From: Paraphysomonas bandaiensis
Taxonomy: Eukaryota; Chrysophyceae
Length of the DNA: 64,000 bases
Direction: 5' to 3'
Assembly: GCA_965644295.1 (NCBI GenBank)
Contig: CBFFRP010000281.1
Span: 124,001 to 188,000, forward strand
In this document: positions 46,249-56,909 of the stretch, one piece after another
How positions within the stretch are numbered: the stretch's first letter is position 1
How the letters are laid out: the number at the start of each line of letters is the position of its first letter
The notes under the pieces: model-generated
Told to the model about the DNA's origin: nothing
What the model saw: the letters and a program-made list of their open reading frames with translations, nothing else
Database searches by the model: none
Program-made: the position numbers and the translations under genes

Positions 46249-47310
46249 TCATTTCGGTTCATGTTGTCGCTTGTCGCTCAAGCTACAAAAAAAATGACTT
46301 TCTGAAGAATGATTAGTGACGATAGTAGGAGTAGAGGCTGCGGTGTAGGAAGTTGGACTTACTGAGCTGCATTGAGATGGCGTATAAGATGTACTCAGGG
46401 GTTTACATTTTATTCGTAGTGTGGGGTAGTTATCTATATCGTATTCTCTAAGGACATCAACCAGAGGATTGTCGTATTGCCTTGGGCTGGGAGCATGAAT
46501 TCGCTCCGTAGAGATACTTAAATTGCGATCAATAAGGCTACTTGCGCTACTGCGCAAGGATCTGAATACTCCTTGAGAGGAATAGTTTGTAGTCTTCATA
46601 TCTGTTAGCTCTTTCTTAATTGCAGCCAATCTAGAGGATAGTTCCTGTCTAAATACTATATCTTTATATTTTGAGCTGAGCACCCGTACATAGGATGCCT
46701 CCATCTGGTCATTCCTTCTGCTGCGACGATCGCAGATTGTACTCCAAAAGTCCTCACCACAGATCCGACGGCGAAGAGTAGCCTGTAAAGTTTTAACGGG
46801 AGAGCATAGTGAAGGGTGACCCTGGCACCATTGCGCAAACATGCTAGAAGTAATAAGGTCGTCGTTACTCAGCAATAGTTCAGAAATAGCATGTAGATTT
46901 GTATCATCTTTTAAATTGTCGCCATGGATATCTACCAGCAGCTTCCGTATATTTGTAGACGTTAAGGAATTGATATTATCGTCGCCATATACAATGAATA
47001 TGTAGGGTGCCAGTTCACAGGCCTCCAGTGATAGAAAACACCAAACCAGACACACAAACTGAGAGAAATTCACACTCTTCGCACCGGCCACCTGACAGAA
47101 TCTTCGGGGACTGAATATTCTATGCTCCAACCTTCCGGCCTGTAGTCCCAATTGTGTAAATACATTTTGAATGTCGACACACTCACAGTGCGGAGGAGAT
47201 AAGCCGGAGAACACATCAAACAATAGATTGAGCTCAGAGTATGACAGTCCAATTTCTTTTAGAAGGACAGAACTGATCGAGTCCACTGAAGAGCTTTGAC
47301 AAGATCCCAT
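46249..47310 (-). CDS. Predicted myristoylated EF-hand-like protein, copy 2
   Basis: 353 residues, intact, starting MGSCQSSS like copy 1. Among the differences from copy 1 are SGLSPPHCECVDIQNVFTQL (against SGFSPPDCECVDIHNIFTQL), FIVYGDDNINS (against YDNDNINS), TNLHAIS and EDFWSTICDRRSRR. The open frame continues upstream through unrelated DNA to 47577; I do not consider that extension coding because it differs in each unit. The intact frames in all three copies suggest either very recent duplication or continuing selection. Confidence 0.7.
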   Translation of the reverse strand: MGSCQSSSVDSISSVLLKEIGLSYSELNLLFDVFSGLSPPHCECVDIQNVFTQLGLQAGRLEHRIFSPRRFCQVAGAKSVNFSQFVCLVWCFLSLEACELAPYIFIVYGDDNINSLTSTNIRKLLVDIHGDNLKDDTNLHAISELLLSNDDLITSSMFAQWCQGHPSLCSPVKTLQATLRRRICGEDFWSTICDRRSRRNDQMEASYVRVLSSKYKDIVFRQELSSRLAAIKKELTDMKTTNYSSQGVFRSLRSSASSLIDRNLSISTERIHAPSPRQYDNPLVDVLREYDIDNYPTLRIKCKPLSTSYTPSQCSSVSPTSYTAASTPTIVTNHSSESHFFCSLSDKRQHEPK

Positions 47311-49356
47311 ATCGTATGTGTGTGTATGAGATCCGCTCCCCTGCTCTGACCATGTAGATATGAAGTGAAGTTGTATGTTAGATATGAAGAGTTTGGTGTG
47401 TGGATATGAATGCCCCATTCCACATATTCTGACAAATAATATCATAGCATTGTGAAATAAGGGTCTGTGATTTGCTGATAATATCGTAGTAGGATATACG
47501 AAAGTTGCAGTACAAGGCATGTTATTCTCAATGTACATATGCTCTATACATACATGTATATGGAACAGATGTACCAATATATACGTACCATATGTACCAT
47601 ATGTACGATCGTAGTGTGATGAGTAGTACTGTAGTTTGATGTGTCCATGTACATGTAGTACTGTACATGTATATACGTGTACAAGTGCATGGGACGAAGT
47701 GGAGTATACCTATAGCTAACGGGAGTGGCGGTATGTCCGTAATGTACATATTCACCCCGTATATAGCAACCAGTGCATGTCCAATGAGAATAGCGGGCTG
47801 ACTGTTTGATAGGTGGAGGTGGTAGGAGAATATGTTGCGATACGGTATCTGCCTTAAAGGTAGTAAAACATCTGGCGTCACTGAAAGAAGCGCAGGCGCG
47901 TGAGAAGACTGAAACTGTTAGAGTAAAGTGGCATCTGAAGGCCAGTAAGGGGGTAGTGTAGTGTGTACAACATGAGCTAAAGAGGTTTTCATCTGAGTGG
48001 TGATGGAGTGCAAACATATAGACTGAGTCCGGGGGAGAGGAGCCAAATTGAGGCAGGACCCGCCATTGTGATGCTACCATGCCATGTAGCGTGGTGCTGG
48101 GCTATATTTCAGATCAGAGAATAGAGAATTAGTTCTATATATAGCATATATCGAGATATATTATTCAACCTAGTCAATTCTTAGTCATACTATTGTCGGT
48201 GTAAAAACCTAGTCAAAGCAACAAATGACTCAACCTAGCCAGTTATAGTATTTAACCTAGTCATGAATTATTGTACTCGCATATAGCTACGCGTTACAGA
48301 AGCATGAGGTCATAGCAGGTGAAAGAATTTGAATGGGCTTGGTGTCTATAAAGTAGAAAAAAACATAAGTGAGTTATGTTTCCTTCCCTATAACTAATAC
48401 AGCATATTATGCGTTGCTTGTTTTTGTGTGTTTTGGTATGTGCATATATATAGGGGTGAAGGGTGCACCATATTGACAGCGTAACTAATCACCAAGTTTG
48501 ATTATCTAGTGAGTGGTGCACCTCTACCTCTGTACACATTGCTTATTTCAGCGCTTTCCTACTCGGGTTCTCACTGCATATTCTATTGTTACTTCCAACA
48601 GCGTTCATAATAGCAGCACCCAGCGCATTTCATTCAGGGTTTGGGTCACGTGCTTATTAGGATTTTGTGCATTATATCATTCGACTCAGTTGCACTAGCA
48701 GAGTTAAAGCGTGACGTACATAAATATGATGATGATAACGATGCCAACGACAATAAGAAGCCTCGCGCAATTACAATTTAATACAATATGTCATTTATGT
48801 GCGAGATTATATATATTGAAAGTCTTATTAATAGCAATAGGCGTTAAAATCTGCACCAACTTAGTAGCTAGTGAATAGATATCTCGCAGTTGCTATACCC
48901 TCCTCGTAATTCTTATGTGGTCAGGACACAGTAGCTGTAGTTATTCACTCATATTCAAATTCATGTTATCTCAACTACCAATCATTTTAATACGATCATA
49001 TATAGGCACAATCGTAAACAGCCAATTTCAGTTTTCACTACTACTATTCATCTCTAGTTAACATTAAATGTAATACTGTTAAGAACTACTCCATTCTTCA
49101 AAAAGCGGTTGTAAAGCAGAAGCTTGAGCCGCTGCTGTTTATAACAAGATAAAATCATATAACTTATAGTTGTTTCCCAAAACAAGACATCTAATACCAA
49201 AGAGAAACACATATAAAACGAGGAATATAAAACGATATATCATATCATACGAGAAAAATAGCGATTCTAAAATACAAAAACAATCGTATAAATGGTACAA
49301 ACATAACTTGATAATATATTAAGAATCATCAGCAATATCCCAAGAGTATAGAGAGT

Positions 49357-50418
49357 TCATTTTGGTTCATGTTGTCGCTTGTCGCTCAAGCTACAAAAAA
49401 AATGACTTTCTGAAGAATGATTAGTGACGATAGTAGGAGTAGAGGCTGCGGTGTAGGAAGTTGGACTTACTGAGCTGCATTGAGATGGCGTATAAGATGT
49501 ACTCAGGGGTTTACATTTTATTCGTAGTGTGGGGTAGTTATCTATATCGTATTCTCTAAGGACATCAACCAGAGGATTGTCGTATTGCCTTGGGCTGGGA
49601 GCATGAATTCGCTCCGTAGAGATACTTAAATTGCGATCAATAAGGCTACTTGCGCTACTGCGCAAGGATCTGAATACTCCTTGAGAGGAATAGTTTGTAG
49701 TCTTCATATCTGTTAGCTCTTTCTTAATTGCAGCCAATCTAGAGGATAGTTCCTGTCTAAATATTACATCTTTATATTTTGAGCTGAGCACCCGTACATA
49801 GGATGCCTCCATCTGGTCATTCCTTCTGCTGCGACGATCGCAGATTGTACTCCAAAAGGCCTCACCACAGATCCGACGGCGAAGAGTAGCCTGTAAAGTT
49901 TTAACGGGAGAGCATAGTGAAGGGTGGCCCTGGCACCATTGAGCAAACATGCTAGAAGTAATAAGGTCGTCGTTACTCAGCAATAGTTCAGAAATAGCAT
50001 GTAGATTTGCATCGTCTTTTAAATTGTCGCCATGGATATCTACCAGCAGCTTCCGTATATTTGTAGACGTTAAGGAATTGATATTATCGTCGCCATATAC
50101 AATGAATATGTAGGGTGCCAGTTCACAGGCCTCCAGTGATAGAAAACACCAAACCAGACATACAAACTGAGAAAAATTCACACTCTTCGCACCGGCCGCC
50201 TGACAGAATCTTCGGGGACTGAATATTCTATGCTCCAACCTTCCGGCCTGTAATCCCAATTGTGTAAATATATTATGAATGTCGACACTATCACACTCCG
50301 GAGGAGATAAGCCGGAGAACACATCAAACAATAGATTGAGCTCAGAGTATGACAGTCCAATTTCTTTTAGAAGGACAGAACTGATCGAGTCCACTGAAGA
50401 GCTTTGACAAGATCCCAT
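49357..50418 (-). CDS. Predicted myristoylated EF-hand-like protein, copy 3
   Basis: 353 residues, intact, MGSCQSSS start. More like copy 2 than copy 1 (shares SRRNDQM, RLAAIKKELTDM and YDIDNYPTL) but has its own changes (SPPECDSVDIHNIF, RFCQAAGAKS). The upstream region diverges from units 1 and 2 after about 50630, so its promoter may differ. Confidence 0.7.
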   Translation of the reverse strand: MGSCQSSSVDSISSVLLKEIGLSYSELNLLFDVFSGLSPPECDSVDIHNIFTQLGLQAGRLEHRIFSPRRFCQAAGAKSVNFSQFVCLVWCFLSLEACELAPYIFIVYGDDNINSLTSTNIRKLLVDIHGDNLKDDANLHAISELLLSNDDLITSSMFAQWCQGHPSLCSPVKTLQATLRRRICGEAFWSTICDRRSRRNDQMEASYVRVLSSKYKDVIFRQELSSRLAAIKKELTDMKTTNYSSQGVFRSLRSSASSLIDRNLSISTERIHAPSPRQYDNPLVDVLREYDIDNYPTLRIKCKPLSTSYTPSQCSSVSPTSYTAASTPTIVTNHSSESHFFCSLSDKRQHEPK

Positions 50419-51837
50419 ATCGTATGTGTGTGTATGAGATCCGCTCCCCTGCTCTGACCATGTAGATATGAAGTGAAGTTGTATGTTAGATATGAAGAGT
50501 TTGGTGTGTGGATATGAATGCCCCATTCCACATATTCTGACAAATAATATCATAGCATTGTGAAATAAGGGTCTGTGATTTGCTAATAAAATCAAGTACG
50601 ATATATGGAAAGTTGCAGTACAATGCATGTTCAGCCGTAGTACGATTGAGTGTAGGGCCCGCACCGCAGGCAGATCTCGCACCCTTGATTTTACACAATA
50701 GCCGCACAGTTGGTGCGCCCATAGTGTGATCCAATTGATTGGTGTGATTGTAGGATGATAGGCTGTGCACATACATATCATCACAGTACCGCGCCTAACA
50801 TGCATCGAGTATATATATATATATGGCGAGATAGCCATATGCAGCACATAAACATTAATGAATGCTTGAATGCTTGGTAATAACAACATGTTCCTATCAT
50901 CTTATTTCATGAACTGTGAGATGAGATATGCAGTTTGTAGACAAAGTTTACTATAAATAAGGCTGTATATATAGTAATGGTAAGGGGCTGTATATTATGG
51001 TATGGTATGGTATGATATGATATGGATAGGGTGGTGTACAGTGTATGATATTGTGGGATGATGTATACATGATTTATACTATATAGTAAAGAAGATGCTG
51101 CACGATGTGGTGGATTAATATTATTATATATCACTGTTGGTCCTCAGTTTGTCTAGATTCATCCAATTGCTTCTTTTATTTTTCGTATGATAGGCTAAAT
51201 ACCTAAAATGCAGGAATGTCATACACTGGAGCGATATTTATGACGGACAGGCATACGCAGTAAAACACACATGAATGCCAGGTAAATGCATGCTCCCCTC
51301 ATCTTATTTACAGTGTCAGATATGCAGGCGGATGACCAGTGATACAGGTGAAGGAATAGAAGGCTTTATATCATGATATGATATGGATTGGATGGTATAA
51401 ACTATGATGAATGTACTACGTTGTGTGATAGTATATGATTTGATTGTACATGATATGAGATGCTGAATGGTGTAATGTTTATACTTACCGGTGCAAGAGG
51501 GATGCCTAAGCGGCACAAGCGCCCGGTTGCCCCTGTTCTTTCTTACAGTAGTGAAGAGGTACCATGTTATGTAATGATATTCAGTATGGCTGTATGTGAT
51601 AAATTTTTAAACGATGTGTCATATAATATAATATTGTGTAATGCTAAGCCGTACGAAAGAAATGGCTGTGTGATATGACTGTATATGATAAAATGCTGAA
51701 CGCTGTGGCGGTTTATTATGTTGTTGTATGCTCTGTTAATAATGGTACGATGTATTACAAGTGCTAAGAAATCATTAATTATAAGAGTACAGTATAAAAG
51801 TTGATGGAGTGATTATAAATGAATACATATAGGCATT

Positions 51838-52113
51838 TTACAGATTTCTAACACCAGACTGAACTTTTCTTTTCTTTGACCTAGGAATAATGTTACCATC
51901 GCTGTCCCTTCCTGCACTCATTGCATCATATATACTGTTAATGTATTTCTTAGAGGCTTTCTTTTTTGGGTGAAACTTTTCGTTATTTTCCTGACCAAAT
52001 AAATCAACAATAACACGCATTTCAACCTCTTCAGCTAGGCATTTTAAATTAGCCTTCCATTCTCTGTCTGTAGGAAGTAGACTGACTTGCCATACAGGGT
52101 TTTGGCTCAGCAA
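51838..52113 (-). pseudogene. Possible 3' exon fragment, unknown protein
   Basis: Up to about 95 codons in a coding-like frame (LSQNPVWQVSLLPTDREW, RVIVDLFGQENN) ending with a basic tail SKKRKVQSGVRNL and a stop. It contains a nuclear-localisation-like cluster. No ATG in the conserved part: the frame begins from a non-ATG codon after an upstream stop, so it is either a spliced 3' exon or a remnant. Family unknown. Confidence 0.35.
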
Positions 52114-52194
52114 GAAACCCTCCTTCGTAATACCACATGCTCACTTATCATCAGCACTTATATAGTTAGGCACCGTGGTGCGGGCTTCAGGGTA

Positions 52195-52960
52195 CGGTAC
52201 CTTCCACATTTTACAGAAAGTGTGAAGGGGATGTTCGAGTGGAGTGGGGAGGAGGGTAGTGAGGTGGAGTATACCTATAGTACAGCAACGGGGGTGATGA
52301 TACGTCCGTAATATGCGTATACACCCCATATAGAAAAACCAGTGCGTGCCCAATGAAAATGGTGGGCTGGCTGCTTAATAGATGGTGGGCCGGTGGAGTT
52401 GAGAGTGTTTGAGCTGATATGCATAGAAAAGTCCGTTGATTAGGGTTAACGTTGATATAGGGCTCGTGTGGATGCTATTTACTGGAGCATTTTTAGGACT
52501 TGAGGGGATTGGTAGGAAAGAGTAGTGATTGGAGTCCAGGGTCTGAGATAGTACATACCTTCTTCGAATAAGGTGGTAGGAGAGTATGTAGTGATTGATA
52601 ATGGGGAAATGAGATGCGGTATCTATCTAAGAGGCTAAGAGATAAGGTAAAAGAGATGGCGTCACTGCAGAACGGCAGGCACGTAATAAAGCTGAAACAG
52701 TTAGAGTAAATTGGCATCTTAAGGCAGGTAATGGGAATGTAGTGTGTACAACATGAGCTAAAGAGGTTTTCATCTTAGTGTGGATGGAGTACAAACAGAG
52801 ACTGTGTCCGGGGGAAAGGAGACAACCATGGAAACAACAGAGCCATGGAGCGGGGTGCTAGCAGAAAGGTGTAACTTTTTGGGTTATATTTCAGACCAGA
52901 GAACAGAGAATTAGTTCTATATATAGCATATATCAAGTACCAGTACATCGTTGATGGGAT
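52195..52960. repeat. Diverged copy of tandem-unit upstream DNA
   Basis: Resembles 47690-48150 with substitutions and an insertion near 52440-52590 (shared blocks GTGGAGTATACCTATAG, GTGTACAACATGAGCTAAAG and AGAATTAGTTCTATATATAG). No EF-hand-like gene is attached. Confidence 0.8.
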
Positions 52961-53002
52961 GTCATTGATGGTATTCCAGTTCCTGGCAATTGTAGTGACC
53001 AT

Positions 53003-53782
53003 CAGGGATAGGGAACAATATATTGCAATATATTGTAAAATATATTGATTGGTGGACTGGTCAAATATTCCATCAATAGTGTTTCTGTTAAAAGAGCTCA
53101 CAATACTATTGCAATACATTGCAATCAATATTATGATAGTCATATTTGAGAAGAATCTTAACTGTAGGGTGCAAAATGGATATAAATAACCGAGAAATTG
53201 ATTACAACATTACAAAGGATAATGAAGCTGATGTTGACAATGCGACTAAAAATCTTCAGTCAGCTCAAAAAATTAAGAAACGTACAGATCCACGAGTCAT
53301 TAACGGTTGCCTGGCCCTGGTATGTACTTCCAATACATGGAAACGTCTGTTCAGCACAGCTAAACATATTATATCAGTGTTGCGCAAAAGTATCCATCCT
53401 ACTTAATATGCTGTTGTTTTAGAAAGCTATTCGGATACTAGCATATTTCAATTAATTCTGTGGATGAATATTGTGATGTTGACCTCACCGATGATGGCTC
53501 AGAGGATGAGGACGAGGTGGATTTTTAGTAGCTATAAGCAGCAGTTGGTTTGGTTGTCATGTGATCTTAATGACTAATACTAAAAATGAAATCTATGGAT
53601 GTGTTTACCTACTGAGTAGTCATACTAATATATTGCAATACATTGACAATATATTGCAATACATTGACAATATATTGCAATATATTGTAATTGTATTGTA
53701 GGACCGGTTTAAAAATTCCAACAATACTATTGATGGAACGCTATCTAACAATAGTATTGCAATATATTGTTCCCTATCCCTG
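53003..53782 (+). mobile_element. hAT element copy 1, non-autonomous
   Basis: The ends are CAGGGATAGGGAACAATATA and, inverted, CAGGGATAGGGAACAATATA, extended by TTGCAATAT repeats. The internal frame 53146-53406 ends with KRLFSTAKHIISVLRKSIHP, the hAT dimerisation motif. No N-terminal or catalytic part remains, so transposition must be supplied in trans. Confidence 0.9.
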
Positions 53783-54162
53783 CTCATCACTATGCATGAC
53801 TTTTATATATGCAATTCGCGCAGATTCTAGTAGGAGCATGTGTACCTTCCCATTATTACCTAACAAAGGTTACGCGGGGATTCTCGTGACCATTCATGAC
53901 TCAGTATAGGTCTAGTGTGACATGACCACCTCCCCCCTCCTCTAGAATGCGCGGGGTTTCTCGTAATCTCATATAGGCTATGCAGGTATAGTGTAGATCT
54001 AGCTAGAGCTTTCTTGATGACAACACACGAATAATACGCTGAGATTTTTATTAATAATCTATACGTTACTTAGCTTAGTCAACACTAACACTTCACTAGG
54101 GTACGCTCTCAGAATGGGGCAAAAATAAACTACTAAAACGAAACACATTACTAAAATAAATG

Positions 54163-55269
54163 CTATATCATACCCATTCTCAGAAGACTAGCCCTCAACT
54201 CTGTTATCTCCTTTTCCTTCTCAGCAAGTATGCTATCCTTCTCTGCCAGTTTGCTATCCTTCTCTGCCAGTTTGCTATCCTTCTCTGCCAGTTTGCTATC
54301 CTTCTCTGCAAGGGTGCTATGCAAACGTTCAATGGTTCGCTCCTGTTCCCGCTGTTTCTCCAATGCATCAAAAAATGACGTTATCTTACCAGCTATATAA
54401 CTATCAAACATAGAATAAGATGCTTGCATTTTCTCTTCTGTAATTGTTCCAGATAAATTCGGAAATATGGCACTGAATAGATATTCCACAACCACCTTGG
54501 AATTAAATGTGGCTTTGTGATTCATACGAAACATCAGTGGTTCAGCCAACTCAATATCAATGCCGGACATCAAATCAGCTCCTTTAGACTTCGCACATGC
54601 AAATATCCATGTGTATCCATCCGTGTAAGCCCCCCACACATCTTCAAATGAACCTTTCAATCGATTATTTTCCACACTCACACTAAGCTGTGCATAGAAC
54701 TGATATATTTCATTATTTTCATATGAATCAAATATTGATTCTGATGATATCAGCTTATGCTTCACTTCTATCACTGATGTGATTACACCATCTGGTTTCG
54801 ATGGTCTTTGATAAGACGTCACAAATTCCACAGGTCCGTTGGCAGTCTTCGACTCATTTGACAACTGCATTTCATGATGCACATATGCAGAAACATCTGC
54901 AATATCTACTTTGCCACCATCATAATCGTCATCATCGTCGAATCGTATTGAAATTGCGGCACCCTCAGATTTAACTTTATCAAAAGTTGCGACCAGCGAT
55001 AGCAATTCATACACTAGAAAGTACATTGTTTTCTCATTTCGTTTGACTACACAACTATCAAATCTAATCTCCAAAGGAATAAAGCGATTCATAAAATAAT
55101 CAAATGCGTTATTATCTAACTGTACACGCGGCGATAGCGATGGATGACATATCCGAACATGCGGAAATATGTTTGAAAATACAATCGAAGATCGAAATTG
55201 GGAGAAGCCACCACAGTGACCCTTTCCAGATTCTCTACTCCCAGAGGATTGGGTCTCAATATCATCCAT
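54163..55269 (-). CDS. PD-(D/E)XK nuclease-like protein with heptad-repeat tail
   Basis: 368 residues, single exon. Residues about 150-185 contain KPDG followed by IEVKHK, the D...ExK core of the PD-(D/E)XK nuclease superfamily. Then FYAQLSVSVEN and WGAYTDGYTWIFACAK match the later strand-helix pattern of transposon-linked and Crinkler-type nuclease domains (family pattern 'G-x-x-T-D/N-G-x-x-W'). The C terminus is a coiled coil of AEKDSKL heptads (21-bp DNA repeats) ending in a leucine-rich helix, suggesting oligomerisation. No secretion signal or LxLFLAK-type motif is visible, so effector status is not supported. The gene lies between two hAT copies and may be passenger cargo. Predicted metal-dependent nuclease; activity unproven. 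Confidence 0.7.
   Translation of the reverse strand: MDDIETQSSGSRESGKGHCGGFSQFRSSIVFSNIFPHVRICHPSLSPRVQLDNNAFDYFMNRFIPLEIRFDSCVVKRNEKTMYFLVYELLSLVATFDKVKSEGAAISIRFDDDDDYDGGKVDIADVSAYVHHEMQLSNESKTANGPVEFVTSYQRPSKPDGVITSVIEVKHKLISSESIFDSYENNEIYQFYAQLSVSVENNRLKGSFEDVWGAYTDGYTWIFACAKSKGADLMSGIDIELAEPLMFRMNHKATFNSKVVVEYLFSAIFPNLSGTITEEKMQASYSMFDSYIAGKITSFFDALEKQREQERTIERLHSTLAEKDSKLAEKDSKLAEKDSKLAEKDSILAEKEKEITELRASLLRMGMI
54218..54310 (-). repeat. 21-bp coding tandem repeat
   Basis: About four copies of CTTCTCTGCCAGTTTGCTATC, each encoding one AEKDSKL heptad on the minus strand. Near-identity at DNA level indicates recent slippage expansion. Confidence 0.95.
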
Positions 55270-55604
55270 ACTATTAAGTTGTTAGTTCTTATATCTGTCA
55301 AGAGAATGAACGACAGCATCAGAGACTACTGGCATACCCTGATGGCACCCAATAAAATGCCCATTTTAGACCCATGGAATATAATATCCCCATTTTCTAG
55401 ACCTCAAAAACCCGATTTAAAAAATTTCCGTAAAAAAGGGACACATCATTATTATGAGGATCATATACAGCAGTGTGTACCAGCCACCATAATACACACA
55501 CCATATCCACCTTTTCACAGTCATATTCTACAAAATGGCTTCATACAACATAATCACACTCGGTTACCAATAGAGCATGCTATTATGGATGATGCCCCAT
55601 ACTG

Positions 55605-55745
55605 ACAGCGTAACTAATCACTGCATGCGGCCCTCTAGTGTGTGCGGCTGAGTGTTGCGACCGCACACCTCTACCTATGTACACATTGCTTAGTTCAGCG
55701 CTTCCCGACCCGGGTTCTCACTGAATATTCAACGCTAAATACCGT
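55605..55745. repeat. Copy of tandem-unit upstream fragment
   Basis: Resembles 45365-45500 and 48465-48600 (shared ATTGACAGCGTAACTAATCAC and CTCTACCTNTGTACACATTGC blocks). It lies inside the hAT-bounded passenger, so the passenger derives from this genome. Confidence 0.85.
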
Positions 55746-56179
55746 GTGATAATGATGTAGCTAGTTGGGTTCAGTAGCTAGCAAATAACAAGAGGATCCC
55801 AACTTGCTTCTTAGATTGTAATTGCTTTCCTATCAAATTCAGTGTTATGATGAGTGTGAGCCCCTTAGATTAACAAGGCACATATGAGAGATCAATTACT
55901 CTAAAAGATGTGATAATAACAAAGTTGAGATTGTGAAATTTATTGCCGGATACGTTGATAAACCGTCGAGAAGTGTGTATTGATTATTGCCCCATTCCGA
56001 GGGCGTGGCCATAGTGTAGGCTGGCTGGTGCTCCACCTAAAACACCGAGATATAGCACTGATTCTACTACCCACCCACCCGTGTACCAACGTAGCTGACC
56101 ACATAGATCACGTGCAGATTCTGTTGTTCCCCCCAACCTGTGTTAACCTTTGCTGAGATTACGCGGGATTTCTCATCAC

Positions 56180-56589
56180 CAGGGAGAGGGAACAATATAT
56201 TGCAATATATTGTAAAATATATTGATTGGTGGACTGGTCAAATATTCCATCAATAGTGTTTCTGTTAAAAGAGCTCATAATACTATTGCAATACATTGCA
56301 ATCAATATTATGATAGTCATATTTGAGAAGAGTCTTAACTGTAGGGTGCAAAATGGATATAAATAACCGAGAAATTGATTACATCATTACAAAGGATATG
56401 ACTAATACTAAAAATGAAATCTACGGATGTGTTTACCTACTGAGTAGTCATACTAATATATTGCAATACATTGACAATATATTGCAATATATTGTAATTG
56501 TATTGTAGGACCGGTTAAAAAAATCCATCAATAGTATTGATGGAACACTATCTAACAATAGTATTGCAATGTATTGTTCCCTATCCCTG
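56180..56589 (+). mobile_element. hAT element copy 2, internally deleted
   Basis: Same termini and same orientation as copy 1 (left end CAGGGAGAGGGAACAATATA). The middle from 53220 to about 53575 of copy 1 is deleted, removing the transposase fragment: a MITE-like derivative. Confidence 0.9.
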
Positions 56590-56909
56590 GTGACCATTAA
56601 TGGCCCATTAATGCAATTACCATAATCGGTTAACTCGCCCTGATCCCGGTGATATATAAATTAATGATTTCATTAATGATCTGTTTTCAACATGTTTAAA
56701 ACTTTCATTATTATGCAGAGGGCTGTATATTAGCGAAAGGGATTTTAGTAATGAGCTGTTTTCGACATGTTTAAAATTTACATTATTATGCGGAGGGCTA
56801 TAGGGAGGTCTAAGCAACCACATTGAGGAACAAACAATAATCTAACAAACAGAATAATACTCAATACAAAGAACAGCGGCCGCAAAGGAATTATATAAAT
56901 ATCATGAAT

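Larger units (their letters stand above)
42795..50630. repeat. Tandem array of three about-3.1-kb units
   Basis: Each unit carries 3' flank, the EF-hand-like gene, and about 1.5 kb of upstream DNA. The junctions share CAGAAGCTTGAGCCGCTG (42378, 46016, 49119). The start codons are 3245 and 3108 bp apart. Units 1 and 2 share the long upstream part (44580-46000 and 47690-49090); unit 3 is shorter upstream. A diverged copy of the upstream part lies at 52195-52960, and a fragment at 55605-55745. Confidence 0.93.
50631..52994. other. Repeat-rich intergenic region
   Basis: 50960-51080 and 51360-51720 hold degenerate TATGGTATGATATGAT-type tandem sequence. 51838-52113 has a possible gene remnant, and 52195-52960 is a diverged copy of the tandem-unit upstream DNA. 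No complete gene seen. Confidence 0.55.
52995..56597. mobile_element. Composite hAT structure with outer and inner 8-bp duplications
   Basis: Order: GTGACCAT (52995-53002), hAT copy 1 (53003-53782), CTCATCAC (53783-53790), 2.4-kb passenger, CTCATCAC (56172-56179), hAT copy 2 (56180-56589), GTGACCAT (56590-56597). Both hAT copies point the same way. The outer octamers match each other and the inner octamers match each other, but neither hAT has matching flanks on its own two sides. Eight bases is the hAT target-duplication length. This fits a composite transposition or a recombination of a circle into a hAT. Confidence 0.85.

Noticed and set aside
44376-48080. Minus ORFs starting MVASQWRVLPQFG in units 1 and 2
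   Set aside because: The shared N-terminal part reflects the duplicated upstream DNA. The frames then diverge and end differently, with no recognisable domain; a weak possibility of a second small gene per unit remains.
43004-50889. Longer starts (400, 442 and 510 codons) for the three EF-hand-like genes
   Set aside because: The extra N termini are unrelated to each other and lie in variable upstream DNA; only MGSCQSSS onward is shared.
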